From Fluoribacter gormanii (lineage in GTDB: Bacteria > Pseudomonadota > Gammaproteobacteria > Legionellales > Legionellaceae), in assembly GCF_900156395.1 (NCBI RefSeq), contig NZ_FTNL01000030.1, positions 1 through 33,150 of the forward strand: a DNA stretch of 33,150 nucleotides, given 5' to 3'. The notes beneath the pieces were generated by a model. It ran no database searches and was not told where the DNA came from. It saw only the letters and a list, made by a program, of their open reading frames with translations. The position numbers and the translations under genes were made by a program. Positions 1 through 9,401 of this stretch are shown here, piece by piece. The number at the start of each line of letters is the position of its first letter. Position 1 is the first letter of the stretch.

Positions 1-46
1 CCCTCACCCTCGCTGCGCTCGGGTTCGGGATGACGTGGGGAGTTAC
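1..46 (+). repeat. 46-bp dispersed repeat, copy A (cut by window edge)
   Basis: These 46 bases are identical to 25568-25613 and to the reverse complement of 25281-25326. The other two copies extend 8 bases further on the side that is cut off here, so this copy is probably longer than seen. It ends in GGGGAGTTAC. It lies outside any gene, upstream of the secreted-protein gene. Confidence 0.9.
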
Positions 47-94
47 CTTTCTTGTTTGTTTAGTTAAATTTATTTACTATTTAATGGCTCCAAG

Positions 95-116
95 TTATCT
101 CAAGTGACTGAGATAA
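95..116. promoter_or_regulatory. 8-bp inverted repeat upstream of secreted-protein gene
   Basis: TTATCTCA and TGAGATAA form a perfect 8-bp inverted repeat around a 6-base spacer, about 45 bases before the start codon of the next gene. It could be a repressor operator or a hairpin in the mRNA leader. The regulator is unknown. Confidence 0.35.
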
Positions 117-159
117 GTATGGGAATTTATTTTTTAAATCCCAATTATTAAGGATGATG

Positions 160-1431
160 ATGAACAAGAAATTATTGGTTTTATTCGCAACTGGACTTTT
201 TATTAGCGGTTTTGCTTACTCCGAAGAAAACTTTGGGGAAATATTAAATGAACCGACAGAACAGGAAGAAAATGGCGTTTATCTATCGGATGAACAAAAA
301 CTTTTAGCCAAGGTGAATCAGGTTTATGCAAATTACAGTCAATTGCATCCAAATTGCGGCTATCAACCGAAACCTGCTATTCGTTCCTATCCCCAACAAA
401 TGCATACGCTCACCAACCCTTATATACATGGCGCTAATGAGCTCAATGCGATTAATTTTAAAATTAGAAACTTTGTACTCGATAGTCCTGTTCGTGATAA
501 CAATGATCCCTTTTGCGGTAAATTAAGTATAAAATGCGCCTCATTGGTGACCTTGGTAAACTCCTCAAATTTTTATTGCGAACGGATCCATAATGGAGCA
601 AGTTCGGATCCAGTCTTGTTAGCAGATCCAAGATATAATAATTATCTAGCCTATCAGACTATTTACAATCTCTCTGTCATGCCTAGAGCCCAAAAGAATT
701 TTGGCTTATTGAAACAGTTTTATAATTTAGATGCATTCCCTCCTTATTCCAGTTCACAAATTCCTAATCCCAGTTATGAGTACAATGCTGTAGTATATTC
801 CACATTCACATATCCTGCCCCCACCAATCCTCCGACTCCAAATTACTCTAACGGCAATTATGGTTTCTTGTTCCTTGGTTCAGCAGAAAATTTAGTATCA
901 GTTTGCAAAACCATTCAATACCAAAACTTATCACGAGAAAATGCTGCAGTTCGATTTAGTCAGTATTTTGGTATACCACCTGATTCACCTGATTCAGTAA
1001 GAACATTTACTTTTTTTAAGTTAAGAAATAATCCTCATGTACCTGGTAAAAGGGATGGCAACATGTTCCGCCCATGTCCTGCTGATGGCAACATTGAGAC
1101 TACTTCTTGCTCCGCTTCGGCTCTTGTGATTCCCCATAATTGCAATAATCCTCCACCACCTTATGATGGCACAACGGTTAGTTCATTTTTGGCAAACCAG
1201 TTTTATTCTTCATATTGTAATACGGTCCCCAATAGAAACTCAGGAATGCCAATCTATTTTCCATGGACAGGGCAGGGTTTTACCTATGATTGGTATCCAT
1301 GGCATATAAGTTTAAAGAATGTTCAAGGATCTTCAGAATATGTTCCGGCGACAAATAGTGGCAGCGCTAATATAGAAGTTGTAAATAATAAATCAATAGA
1401 GGACTTTTTATTAACATGTGATTTCAGCTAA
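160..1431 (+). CDS. Cys-rich secreted protein of unknown function
   Basis: A 423-residue protein with a clear Sec signal peptide: MNKK, then a hydrophobic stretch (LLVLFATGLFISGFAYS), with probable cleavage near residue 21. The mature part has ten cysteines spread along its length, which suggests a disulfide-bonded exported protein. It is rich in Asn, Pro, Tyr and Ser and has Pro-rich loops such as PAPTNPPTPNYS. Three ATG codons lie in tandem at 154, 157 and 160; the third is chosen because AAGG at 150-153 would touch the first but is suitably spaced from the third. The family is not recognised and no catalytic motif is visible. A periplasmic or type II-secreted role is an inference from the signal peptide and cysteines. 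Confidence 0.8.
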   Translation: MNKKLLVLFATGLFISGFAYSEENFGEILNEPTEQEENGVYLSDEQKLLAKVNQVYANYSQLHPNCGYQPKPAIRSYPQQMHTLTNPYIHGANELNAINFKIRNFVLDSPVRDNNDPFCGKLSIKCASLVTLVNSSNFYCERIHNGASSDPVLLADPRYNNYLAYQTIYNLSVMPRAQKNFGLLKQFYNLDAFPPYSSSQIPNPSYEYNAVVYSTFTYPAPTNPPTPNYSNGNYGFLFLGSAENLVSVCKTIQYQNLSRENAAVRFSQYFGIPPDSPDSVRTFTFFKLRNNPHVPGKRDGNMFRPCPADGNIETTSCSASALVIPHNCNNPPPPYDGTTVSSFLANQFYSSYCNTVPNRNSGMPIYFPWTGQGFTYDWYPWHISLKNVQGSSEYVPATNSGSANIEVVNNKSIEDFLLTCDFS

Positions 1432-1442
1432 GAAGGACCATC

Positions 1443-1461
1443 GTCCTCATTATTTGAGGAC
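1443..1461. terminator. Hairpin between convergent genes
   Basis: GTCCTCA-TTATT-TGAGGAC is a perfect 7-bp stem with a 5-base loop, 12 bases after the stop of the secreted-protein gene and just before the end of the convergent 110-aa gene. There is no clean T-tract, so bidirectional terminator activity is only probable. Confidence 0.4.
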
Positions 1462-1481
1462 TAAATTTATAGTGCAAGGAA

Positions 1482-1814
1482 TTACTCATAAAATGGTCGT
1501 GCCCAATCATCCTCGTAACACGTTATAGCCTCTTTTGCTCGATGTGATAAAGAATCATCGAGCGATTGAGTATAATAGTGTTCTTTGAATAGATTATCAG
1601 TCGCAATAACAGCTAGATCATTCACCAAGACGGATTTAGCGTATTGAGGATTGAATTGGAAAAAATATTCCATAAATTCTGGATGGCGCCCAACGAGTTC
1701 TTGAAGGGTTTTGCTAAATGGATTGTCGATTCCACTGTATGTATCATAAAACTTAAGATAGGCTGCAACATACTCCTGGAGTGCGGATTTTTCTTTATTA
1801 TCGTCCAGTTTCAT
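1482..1814 (-). CDS. Small acidic hypothetical protein
   Basis: A 110-residue, acidic, mostly helical protein starting MKLDDNKEKS and ending WARPFYE. It has no signal peptide and no membrane segment. It lies 114 bases downstream of the 2088-aa gene on the same strand, so it could be read from the same transcript. Small acidic proteins next to large effector genes are sometimes secretion chaperones or metaeffectors; here only size, charge and position support that idea. The Shine-Dalgarno sequence before the ATG is weak (TTTTAAGAA). The family is not recognised. Confidence 0.6.
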   Translation of the reverse strand: MKLDDNKEKSALQEYVAAYLKFYDTYSGIDNPFSKTLQELVGRHPEFMEYFFQFNPQYAKSVLVNDLAVIATDNLFKEHYYTQSLDDSLSHRAKEAITCYEDDWARPFYE

Positions 1815-1928
1815 TTCTTAAAAGAGAGACAAGCTGACAGTAGATGCTATTAAATACGTGCATCGCTTTGTGATTCTCCCAAAAATTCCTAAAAGAAGAG
1901 TGGGGAGATTGCTAGAAACCTTCACTCA

Positions 1929-4900
1929 CTATGCTTTTTTTGTCGGCGAAAACTCGTTTTCCAGGTTTTTTTCAAAACTCTTATCTTTATTCTTAAATAG
2001 AGAGTAATAACTTCGAGCAGTTTTTGAGGAGTTCGAAGAAATTTCTTTTTCTTTTCCTATTTTTAGAAATTGTTCTTTAGCAGTCACATAATTATTATCT
2101 TTCTGAGCTTGCTCGATAATCTTTAATTGTTCTGCAACAGTTGCCGGGATTTTCTTTTTCTTACCGTCTACTTCTATTGTATGTGAATTCCATTGCAATC
2201 CAACATTCCAATCTTTAGCACGCAGATATCGATCTGCTTCATCCAAAAAGAGCTTAGCTTTATATTGTTCGGATGATTCAATGCTGCGTTTGAGAGTAGT
2301 TATTTGTTGAGATAGGTTCGTAATTTGTTGCTGATAATCTACCTGTGGTTTTCCCTCTAAATCGTCCACAATATTTTGATATAGAGCAATTTGCTCCAAA
2401 GCGTTACATAGCTTTTCTGCGGCAACTAATTGACGATGGTTTTCAAAAGTGTCATTGGTACTGACATCCATTTCGGTTATATCATATTGAAGAGTATGCA
2501 AAAGAGATACAAAAGAGGGATAGTCTTTTTCTGCAACCTCTAAATGGAGCACTGAGAAGGGAGCATATCCCTCAATATTAATATTGATTGCTTCTTTTAA
2601 TAGTTTAGAAATTAAGTGCGTATATTGCTTGGATATCAATTTACTATCAAACACATTTATTTCTTTCAGTGCAGGATGGACCTTTTGCAGATAGTAAAAG
2701 TTAGGTAGCTGTTTTATTGATTCTGTATAAAACATTGTTCGAGTATTATCATGATCTTTTACAAACTGCACTCTGCCATTTTCTACTGTCAAACTGCTCA
2801 GATTGTTTGAAAATATACCGCCAATAATCATTGATCTTAATAACTTCGCTTCAGAATCTAAGAACGTGGGTGAAATTCGTTGTGAAAATTTCTCATCCAT
2901 ACTAATCACTTCATCGACTTGCGCCTTTAATTTGTATAATGCGACGCGAAGTTGCTCAGGATCCTCTGGAGGATATTGGATTAACTCTTGAAGTTTTTGC
3001 TCGATTTTTTTTAAAGTTTCATGTGCATCGCGATAATAGGTTGTCACAAAATCATGTTCCAACTCTTTGGGTAATTGTAGGTAACGTTCAAGGGCTGCCT
3101 CAAAAAATTGCTCCTTATAACGTTTTTGAACGGCCTCTTCTTTACTTAACCCTGGTAATCTATCAAGTATCGTTGATATTTTAACAGTCAATACAATTGG
3201 AGAATGCCGAAATTCATGGGCTGTAAAATTAGGAATGAGATTGTCATTTAAATTGCGACTATAATTTTCGGGTGTTTTTCGGATTAAATATTTGATAACG
3301 CCATTGTATGCTCCAATTTCATAATTAAATTCGACCATGTAGCGAAATGAGTTCTCCTTTGCTTCACTAGGATTACTAACCTTAATGACTCGATAATTAC
3401 TTTGTTGAGTTTGAGTAATAATATTTTCGTTATCATCAAGGAACAATACATCTTCTTCACTCAAAGTGGCATTTTTCTCATATTTATATTTTCGGTAAGC
3501 AAGTCGACTTTGATAAAATGATTCTATGTGAGGAAGATTTTGGATAAAATATTCTCTATTTGCATTAAGTTCCTCTATTAGTTCATTCTTTCTTAGAACG
3601 AGTAGAACATCACTCTCATCACTCCCATCACTATATTTCTCTTTCAAAAATTCAGGTCTATGGGCATCAAAAATAAGGTCTTTTAATATAGTGTGAAATG
3701 AGAATTTGTATTTTTGAGCTGATTTGGAGTCCATTAGTTTTTCAGCTAGATAAAATAAGTTATCCCACGCTTGTTCTTTTTCTTTAAAATCACTAATTCC
3801 TATATTTATTGTTAATTTAGGGTTTTTAAAATCCTGTAAAATACCACCTTCAACCGTTTGATAATAATTGGTTAGATTCTTAAGTCCATGGTAATGTCTT
3901 CTTATCGAATCTAAATGCATGAATTTGCCCGAAATTAATCTATCAGATTTCTTTTGAAGAGAATCGATTTTTTGTTGTAATTGTTCGATATCTTGAGTTA
4001 ATTTCTCTTTATCTAATCCTGTAGACTCCTTGCTTCTTAAAACAGTAATTTCTTGTTTTAGTTTATCAATTTGTCCTTGGATTGTTCTAAATATTGTATC
4101 TTTTTCTAGACGTAAGGATGGAGTATCTAAAAATGTCAACATATTCGAAATATCAATCTCTGTTTCTTTATGTATCATCTCCTTTAATTTTTTAACAGGG
4201 GTTGGCTCTAGCTCATCTAGACCTTGTGTACGATTAGTGGCGATAGCAACTTCAATGCCATGTTTTTTGGCATAGTTCAGTACATTGATCAATTCTTGTG
4301 CTCGTTTCAGCTCATTTTTTTCCAAATCAATGAGTGTATCATCCACATCAAATATAATGAGTTTTGGAACTTTAGGATGGAGAGCCGTTTTTACTGATTT
4401 CTCCTCAATACTCGCTGCAACATAATCAATTTCATCTTGAATTCTCCGAGCAGTTCCTGATTTGGTCGCATCACGCATGGCCTGAATTTTTAAGATATTT
4501 TCCATGGATTCGCTTATTGGCGATACAAGAGGACGTCTCTCTTCCTTGTAGAGGCTAAGGGTTGGTTCGGCCAATTCATTAACCACCACTTCATCATTAT
4601 TACTTAGATGTTTATATTTTTCTTTAAATTTAGCAAAGTGTTCCTTTAATCTTTCGTGAGCCATATTGCGTATGGTTTTGGCCTTTTCTATGGATTTTCG
4701 ATGTTCTTCTATTGGCGATACAAGGGGAGGTTTCTCTTGCTGATGGAGACTTTCAACTTGCACTCTGGGCTCGTTTGTGGATATGAGAAATGGAATAGGA
4801 ATATGTTGTGGGATTAATTGAATAACTTTTTGTCGAGCTTCTTCATATTCCTTTGCAGTTGGGATCTTTCGAGGTTGACGTAAATCAATAATTTCATCTG

Positions 4901-7900
4901 TTTTTTTAGAGGAATAGGTATCAGCCAATTTACTTATAGCTTTTATTAGTTGCTCAATTTCTTTAAAGTAAAAACCATCTTCTTCAAAATACTGTTTGGG
5001 AAGTTTTTCGGATGCGGCATTTAATATAGCAAAAGCTAAGTCAGCCACAAAATCATCAAGATTTTTTTCCTCTGGTTTTATTTGTAGCACTGCCTCTTGA
5101 AATAGTGAGGTAGGATGTTCGCTTGTTCCTTGGAATAATTTATCTAAAGTGGATACGATGCGAGGAGTCTTTTCTTCTGACTTGTTTAGCTCATATATGA
5201 TTTTAAGTGCAGTAAATTGCCTTTTTAGTTCACTCCATTTAACTGGACTTAGTTTATTAGTAGAACTTAATTCACCTAATTGTTGATAAAGAACGTTCAT
5301 TTTTAGGATAATTCTTGAAGGCTCTACTTCAAAATGTTCATAGCCTAAAATAAAAAGTTGTTCTATTATCTTATTGCGATGTTTCACCTCTTCGGTGAGT
5401 ACTTTAACTTCATCCTGGCTTTCTACTTTTTCTAGTAATTCAAGACGTGGCTTACATTGAGAGTATTCTTTTTGTAATTGATTGAATTTTTCTTTTGTTA
5501 AGCTCTTCGGATCTACGAGCGCAACGAATATTTCAGTAATCGTGTCTGAAATATTTCCGCCTGTTTCGACTCTGAGGGGTATTTGCTCCACTTCATCTAG
5601 AGATCCAAAATTTTTTAAATGGGCAGCTTGTATATGCGCGATAAATAAGGATTGATACAGCCCTAATTGCTCAATGGCAATTTTTCCTTCTTCAGTGCTG
5701 TTATCTATTTTTTTTGAAAGCTCAATCATTTTTTCTTCCAACTTATCAAGAAGATCTTGATAGCTTCCATTTCTAGCTTGTAAGTCAAAGAATAATTCCA
5801 GTTCTTGAGGATTTGTTTTTGCTGCAAATGCGTTTAGCAAGAAATCGGTAGAGTTATTATCGAAATTTACTGAATTTAACCATGCTTTCGTTGATTCAGA
5901 CATTAAAGGGTTTTCACAAACCTCTTTAACCCAATTGTCTAATTGATCCAGGGGAGTTGCACTTAGCGTTTGATATTTTTCCATTAATTCAAGACGCGCT
6001 TTATTTTCCTCAGTGAGCGAGTCAATCTTTTGAGTATATTGATCAATTAATTGCTTTAATAAAGTGCCATAAATAATATAAATCTCGAAATGCTTATCTT
6101 CACTAACAGCCTCAGAGGAAGTACCTTTTTGAATAGAATCTTCAATGCTCTCGATATGAGTCTCTTGTAAGGGCGTTTCTATAAAAGACTGGAGCTCATC
6201 AGCAGTAGTTTTTTCAGCTCTCATTTGAGCGAGTCTCTGCTTAGGATTGAGTCTACTATATTTTGGATTTAACGATGCTAAAATATAAGCAATTTGCGCA
6301 CTTCGTCCTTTTCCTCCTCGACAATGAGTGTGAATATTTTGCTCAGGGAGCTGGCCTATTTTTTTGACATAGGACAATTCTTCTGGCGTTAATTCCAAAG
6401 GTTGCTTATCGTGAATAGGAAAATGATCTATCTGGATGGGATTACTCCCATTTATGCTGATTTCATAAGTTATAAATCGCCCTACCTTTTTGATTGGACG
6501 AGAAGTAATATGGACGTCTTTAAGCTCAGGAACATCAGGAAGCCTTACACGTCCATTAGCATCAGGTATGAAGTAATTAATGAAATCATCTACTACTTTA
6601 TCTTTTCTTAATTTTCTATCACCAATGCCTTCTTTGGGATGATAGGGAAGTACTCTACCCATAGCAAATACATGAGTCACATTATTTCGTAATAAATGAT
6701 TTAAATAGCCAGCGATATCATGATCTACTTGATAAAGCTCTGGATTTTCGCTGGGGATAAGTGATTTTGCAGCATAAGGTCCTGGTGAAATTGAAATATT
6801 GGTATCTTTAAATTTAAAATAACCCATTCCAAACATGTCTCGGGCTGGACCTGATAACTCCATACTTAAAGGATTTTTAAGAAATATAAAAAATTTATTT
6901 GGCCAAAAATAATTTAGGCACTCTTCAGCCAATCCCTTACTCGGCTTATTAGATTTTATATACTCTTGTTCTACAGCACAAAGAGCAGATTCCAAAATGA
7001 GCTTTTCCCGGAATGAGAGTTTTTCCTTGAACCTAGAAGATTTCAGTCGTGTTTGCACTCGACTTTCATCGAACTTGATACCATATTCAGTTGCAACACT
7101 AGTATTTAAAGAACCATCTGCATTAAACACTCCATAAGCGTCAAGTTCACGTAACGATAGATTATTAAATTCAGATCTGGATGTATTTTTTATTTTTGCA
7201 ATTTTTCCATCAAGAACGGCTTTATCCATCTGATTAGGATCTGATAATATTTTGTCTAATTGTCTCAAAAATTCTTGTTTTTCACGTTCTTCAAATTGAG
7301 TCTGTTTTGATATTTGTGCAGGCCCTGCTTGTTTCCTAGATTCTTCGCGACTTGCATGCCGCAGTGCATCTCCCTCATTGCCTTTATCCTCCAGCACCGT
7401 AATAATCTGTTGATTGTAAGCTGTTTTAAATGCACCCCAGTCCTTCATTTTTTTATGACTATAGGCATAAGTAAAATCGCCACAGGCATATCCATCTTGT
7501 TGCGGATGGGTGGGGCCGGTGAGTTTAATCGTGATTTGATACTCATTGATCCCACATTTTTTTAATATATCCAGGGTAATATTTCTAATTGCATCTGCAC
7601 CACTTGGACCATAAGGATCGAATAGTTCAAGCTCATATTTATCACTGAATTCATTAGGTTTAGTTAAATAAATGCCACGCCAATGACCAGGTCCTATGGA
7701 GATTAAAATATGCTTAATTTTCTTATTATTAAGGGCTAAAGTAATACCTTCCTGTGACGCATTAATAGCTCCCGGGTCGAAACGATTTGCTGGAGCCAGA
7801 ACTTCAATATCCCCGTGAGATTTTGGCATTAATAAGGTCATATCATGATCTTGCAATTCATCGTGTATACTACGTTGATGAATATATTTTTGATCAAAAT

Positions 7901-8195
7901 GACCTTGCGCCCGATGCTTACGTCTATTTTCATCCGTTTCGCGATCCATTTGCTCTCCGATCATGGAATAAATAGAACTAGCAACAGATGATATTGATGA
8001 TTCATCAAAAGATTGTTTGAGTTGTGAGCCTAGAAGTTTAAGCACCGCATCGCTTTGAGCTTTTAAGCGTACATTATTGTTAGCGGCCAAGGTATTAACG
8101 GCATCGAGAAGTTTTATTTGTTGTGGTGATAGCTTTTTATAACGATTTTTTAAATCTTCTAAACTGTCTACCTGCATCTCTTGACTTAATGGCAT
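1929..8195 (-). CDS. Giant multidomain effector-like protein: CE-clan protease, CX5R phosphatase and HAD-like domains
   Basis: A 2088-residue cytosolic protein with no signal peptide. Residues about 120-250 carry the spaced residues of a CE-clan (Ulp1/SENP/YopJ-like) cysteine protease: His171 in GPGHWRGIYL, Asp193 in LFDPYG, then Gln232 and Cys238 in QQDGYACGDF. CE-clan enzymes cleave ubiquitin or ubiquitin-like proteins, or act as acetyltransferases. Residues around 625-631 contain HCRGGKGRS, a CX5R loop of the tyrosine or inositide phosphatase type (Cys625, Arg631). Residues 1283-1287 read DVDDT, with IATNR near 1320 and LFLDD at 1587-1588, matching HAD hydrolase motifs I, II and IV with a large coiled-coil insertion. 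Much of the rest is charged coiled coil. PLVSPI occurs twice about 70 residues apart. GAGAGGA lies 6 bases before the ATG. It is most likely a type IV effector; substrates are unknown. Confidence 0.8.
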   Translation of the reverse strand: MPLSQEMQVDSLEDLKNRYKKLSPQQIKLLDAVNTLAANNNVRLKAQSDAVLKLLGSQLKQSFDESSISSVASSIYSMIGEQMDRETDENRRKHRAQGHFDQKYIHQRSIHDELQDHDMTLLMPKSHGDIEVLAPANRFDPGAINASQEGITLALNNKKIKHILISIGPGHWRGIYLTKPNEFSDKYELELFDPYGPSGADAIRNITLDILKKCGINEYQITIKLTGPTHPQQDGYACGDFTYAYSHKKMKDWGAFKTAYNQQIITVLEDKGNEGDALRHASREESRKQAGPAQISKQTQFEEREKQEFLRQLDKILSDPNQMDKAVLDGKIAKIKNTSRSEFNNLSLRELDAYGVFNADGSLNTSVATEYGIKFDESRVQTRLKSSRFKEKLSFREKLILESALCAVEQEYIKSNKPSKGLAEECLNYFWPNKFFIFLKNPLSMELSGPARDMFGMGYFKFKDTNISISPGPYAAKSLIPSENPELYQVDHDIAGYLNHLLRNNVTHVFAMGRVLPYHPKEGIGDRKLRKDKVVDDFINYFIPDANGRVRLPDVPELKDVHITSRPIKKVGRFITYEISINGSNPIQIDHFPIHDKQPLELTPEELSYVKKIGQLPEQNIHTHCRGGKGRSAQIAYILASLNPKYSRLNPKQRLAQMRAEKTTADELQSFIETPLQETHIESIEDSIQKGTSSEAVSEDKHFEIYIIYGTLLKQLIDQYTQKIDSLTEENKARLELMEKYQTLSATPLDQLDNWVKEVCENPLMSESTKAWLNSVNFDNNSTDFLLNAFAAKTNPQELELFFDLQARNGSYQDLLDKLEEKMIELSKKIDNSTEEGKIAIEQLGLYQSLFIAHIQAAHLKNFGSLDEVEQIPLRVETGGNISDTITEIFVALVDPKSLTKEKFNQLQKEYSQCKPRLELLEKVESQDEVKVLTEEVKHRNKIIEQLFILGYEHFEVEPSRIILKMNVLYQQLGELSSTNKLSPVKWSELKRQFTALKIIYELNKSEEKTPRIVSTLDKLFQGTSEHPTSLFQEAVLQIKPEEKNLDDFVADLAFAILNAASEKLPKQYFEEDGFYFKEIEQLIKAISKLADTYSSKKTDEIIDLRQPRKIPTAKEYEEARQKVIQLIPQHIPIPFLISTNEPRVQVESLHQQEKPPLVSPIEEHRKSIEKAKTIRNMAHERLKEHFAKFKEKYKHLSNNDEVVVNELAEPTLSLYKEERRPLVSPISESMENILKIQAMRDATKSGTARRIQDEIDYVAASIEEKSVKTALHPKVPKLIIFDVDDTLIDLEKNELKRAQELINVLNYAKKHGIEVAIATNRTQGLDELEPTPVKKLKEMIHKETEIDISNMLTFLDTPSLRLEKDTIFRTIQGQIDKLKQEITVLRSKESTGLDKEKLTQDIEQLQQKIDSLQKKSDRLISGKFMHLDSIRRHYHGLKNLTNYYQTVEGGILQDFKNPKLTINIGISDFKEKEQAWDNLFYLAEKLMDSKSAQKYKFSFHTILKDLIFDAHRPEFLKEKYSDGSDESDVLLVLRKNELIEELNANREYFIQNLPHIESFYQSRLAYRKYKYEKNATLSEEDVLFLDDNENIITQTQQSNYRVIKVSNPSEAKENSFRYMVEFNYEIGAYNGVIKYLIRKTPENYSRNLNDNLIPNFTAHEFRHSPIVLTVKISTILDRLPGLSKEEAVQKRYKEQFFEAALERYLQLPKELEHDFVTTYYRDAHETLKKIEQKLQELIQYPPEDPEQLRVALYKLKAQVDEVISMDEKFSQRISPTFLDSEAKLLRSMIIGGIFSNNLSSLTVENGRVQFVKDHDNTRTMFYTESIKQLPNFYYLQKVHPALKEINVFDSKLISKQYTHLISKLLKEAININIEGYAPFSVLHLEVAEKDYPSFVSLLHTLQYDITEMDVSTNDTFENHRQLVAAEKLCNALEQIALYQNIVDDLEGKPQVDYQQQITNLSQQITTLKRSIESSEQYKAKLFLDEADRYLRAKDWNVGLQWNSHTIEVDGKKKKIPATVAEQLKIIEQAQKDNNYVTAKEQFLKIGKEKEISSNSSKTARSYYSLFKNKDKSFEKNLENEFSPTKKA

Positions 8196-8523
8196 ATAGA
8201 TCCTCTCAAGTAAGTTGCTTCTTCGTTAAAAAACTCTCGGACATTCTAGTCCTGAAATTTGTTTTCCTACCCGATGACTTCCGCACGCTATAGAGATTTA
8301 TGTCGCTTTATGAGCCTACTTTCTTATCATCTCTGGTGACTTCGGTGAAAATATTAATTTATATTGACAATTTATTGTTTATATACTGAAGTGTACCGCG
8401 CCAACATTAAGGAAATATGATCAATGCTCTTGAATTGAAAGATATAAAGACGAGCAGTCCGGGCTCCTTTTGCATAAACAATGTTGTCTGGTCCTTGGCT
8501 TGCGTGATGCGAATTCAATCTGG
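8196..8523. other. Intergenic region upstream of the giant gene
   Basis: This 328-base gap carries the strong ribosome site of the 2088-aa gene at its left end. A TTGACA at 8364-8369 and a TATACT at 8382-8387 resemble sigma-70 boxes, but only 12 bases separate them, too few for a standard promoter. On the plus strand a short reading frame begins at 8417 behind AAGGAAAT. Nothing else is recognised. Confidence 0.4.
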
Positions 8524-8590
8524 CTATTTTGAAGTCAGATTCAAGTTTGATTGGTTTGGCATTTCCTCAAAAACTTTATGTATAAAATGA
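8417..8590 (+). CDS. Possible small ORF or gene remnant
   Basis: ATG at 8417 is preceded by AAGGAAAT and opens a 57-codon frame beginning MINALELKDIKTS. That opening resembles the start of ABC transporter ATPases, but no Walker motif follows and the sequence then loses any family character. Its last 67 bases overlap the 3' end of the opposite-strand 220-aa gene. It may be a decayed gene start or chance; it is listed only because of the ribosome site and the protein-like N-terminus. Confidence 0.2.
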   Translation: MINALELKDIKTSSPGSFCINNVVWSLACVMRIQSGYFEVRFKFDWFGISSKTLCIK

Positions 8591-9186
8591 TTCATCCGGG
8601 CAGACTCGGCTTTTTTTCTAAACAACATATTAACAAAATCGGTTGCTTCAGTTGGCCAATGGTCTTCAGGGTTTGATTCATTGTTATTTTCTTCATTGAT
8701 AAGAGCAGTATTTTCTTTTAAAAAAGCATTTACTGCGTCTTCATCGTACGCTACAAGGGCTCCAGAACGAATACTTGAAAATCCTCCTTTGGGAATTACC
8801 TTATATTCCTTATTATCTGCTATATGTACGTATGTATTTTTAGTAGGGTTATAGGCATACAATTCTTCATGGCTAGGATTAGGAATAACAAAAAATTTTA
8901 ACCCTCTTTTTTTCAATGACTGAGTCACCTGAAATACTTCAAATCCGGAACCACGGATCGCCTCCAATGGCAAATAACCCAATGCTTTTGTTTGCCCTAC
9001 CTGCGCTAAATCACTCATTTCTGGATGAGAAAAAAAATCATGGGTAGATGGTGTTGGCGAGAATATAGGCTTCCCAGTACTTTCAGTTTTTTCATCGGAG
9101 GATTTAATGACTGTTGCATCAGTAGAAGTTAATTTATTTGAGTTCCCGGTGCGTTTCTTTTTAAAGAGTTCCTTAAATGCTTTCAT
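8524..9186 (-). CDS. Hypothetical effector-like protein
   Basis: A 220-residue protein with a very basic N-terminus (MKAFKELFKKKRTGNSNK), a Ser/Thr-rich linker to about residue 55, then a compact region to about residue 155 that ends in GGFSSIRSGALVAYDEDAV. An acidic helix with EENNNESNPED follows. The C-terminus holds KVFEEMPNQ, a glutamate-containing tail like those of many Dot/Icm substrates. The ATG at 9186 is preferred over a TTG three codons upstream, although its Shine-Dalgarno site is weak. There are no membrane segments and no catalytic motif that I recognise. It lies upstream of the giant gene on the same strand, but 328 bases away. Confidence 0.65.
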   Translation of the reverse strand: MKAFKELFKKKRTGNSNKLTSTDATVIKSSDEKTESTGKPIFSPTPSTHDFFSHPEMSDLAQVGQTKALGYLPLEAIRGSGFEVFQVTQSLKKRGLKFFVIPNPSHEELYAYNPTKNTYVHIADNKEYKVIPKGGFSSIRSGALVAYDEDAVNAFLKENTALINEENNNESNPEDHWPTEATDFVNMLFRKKAESARMNHFIHKVFEEMPNQSNLNLTSK

Positions 9187-9364
9187 GATGCCCAAATAGA
9201 ATGATGTTTGTATAAATTATATGCAAAATTCAAGGATTTATCAAAACAAAAAACAAGCAAGTTGAGTTATTTTGATTCAAAATCTATAGTGAAGTTATAT
9301 TTTGTTGCATTTTGTTATTTGCTTAATGATTTACCATATTTGGGGGTTTTTGCTGTAATTATTC

Positions 9365-9370
9365 TATACT
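9365..9370 (+). promoter_or_regulatory. Possible extended -10 element for bacterioferritin
   Basis: CTATACT before the bacterioferritin gene matches the -10 preferred by RpoS, and no good -35 box lies 17 bases upstream. Bacterioferritin genes are commonly under RpoS control in relatives. AGGAGGT, a strong ribosome site, sits 9 bases before the ATG at 9402. Confidence 0.3.
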
Positions 9371-9401
9371 CTTAGGTATATAAAACAGGAGGTCATAAAA
9401 T

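Noticed and set aside
8364..8387. TTGACA and TATACT as a promoter
   Set aside because: The two boxes are only 12 bases apart, which does not suit sigma-70.
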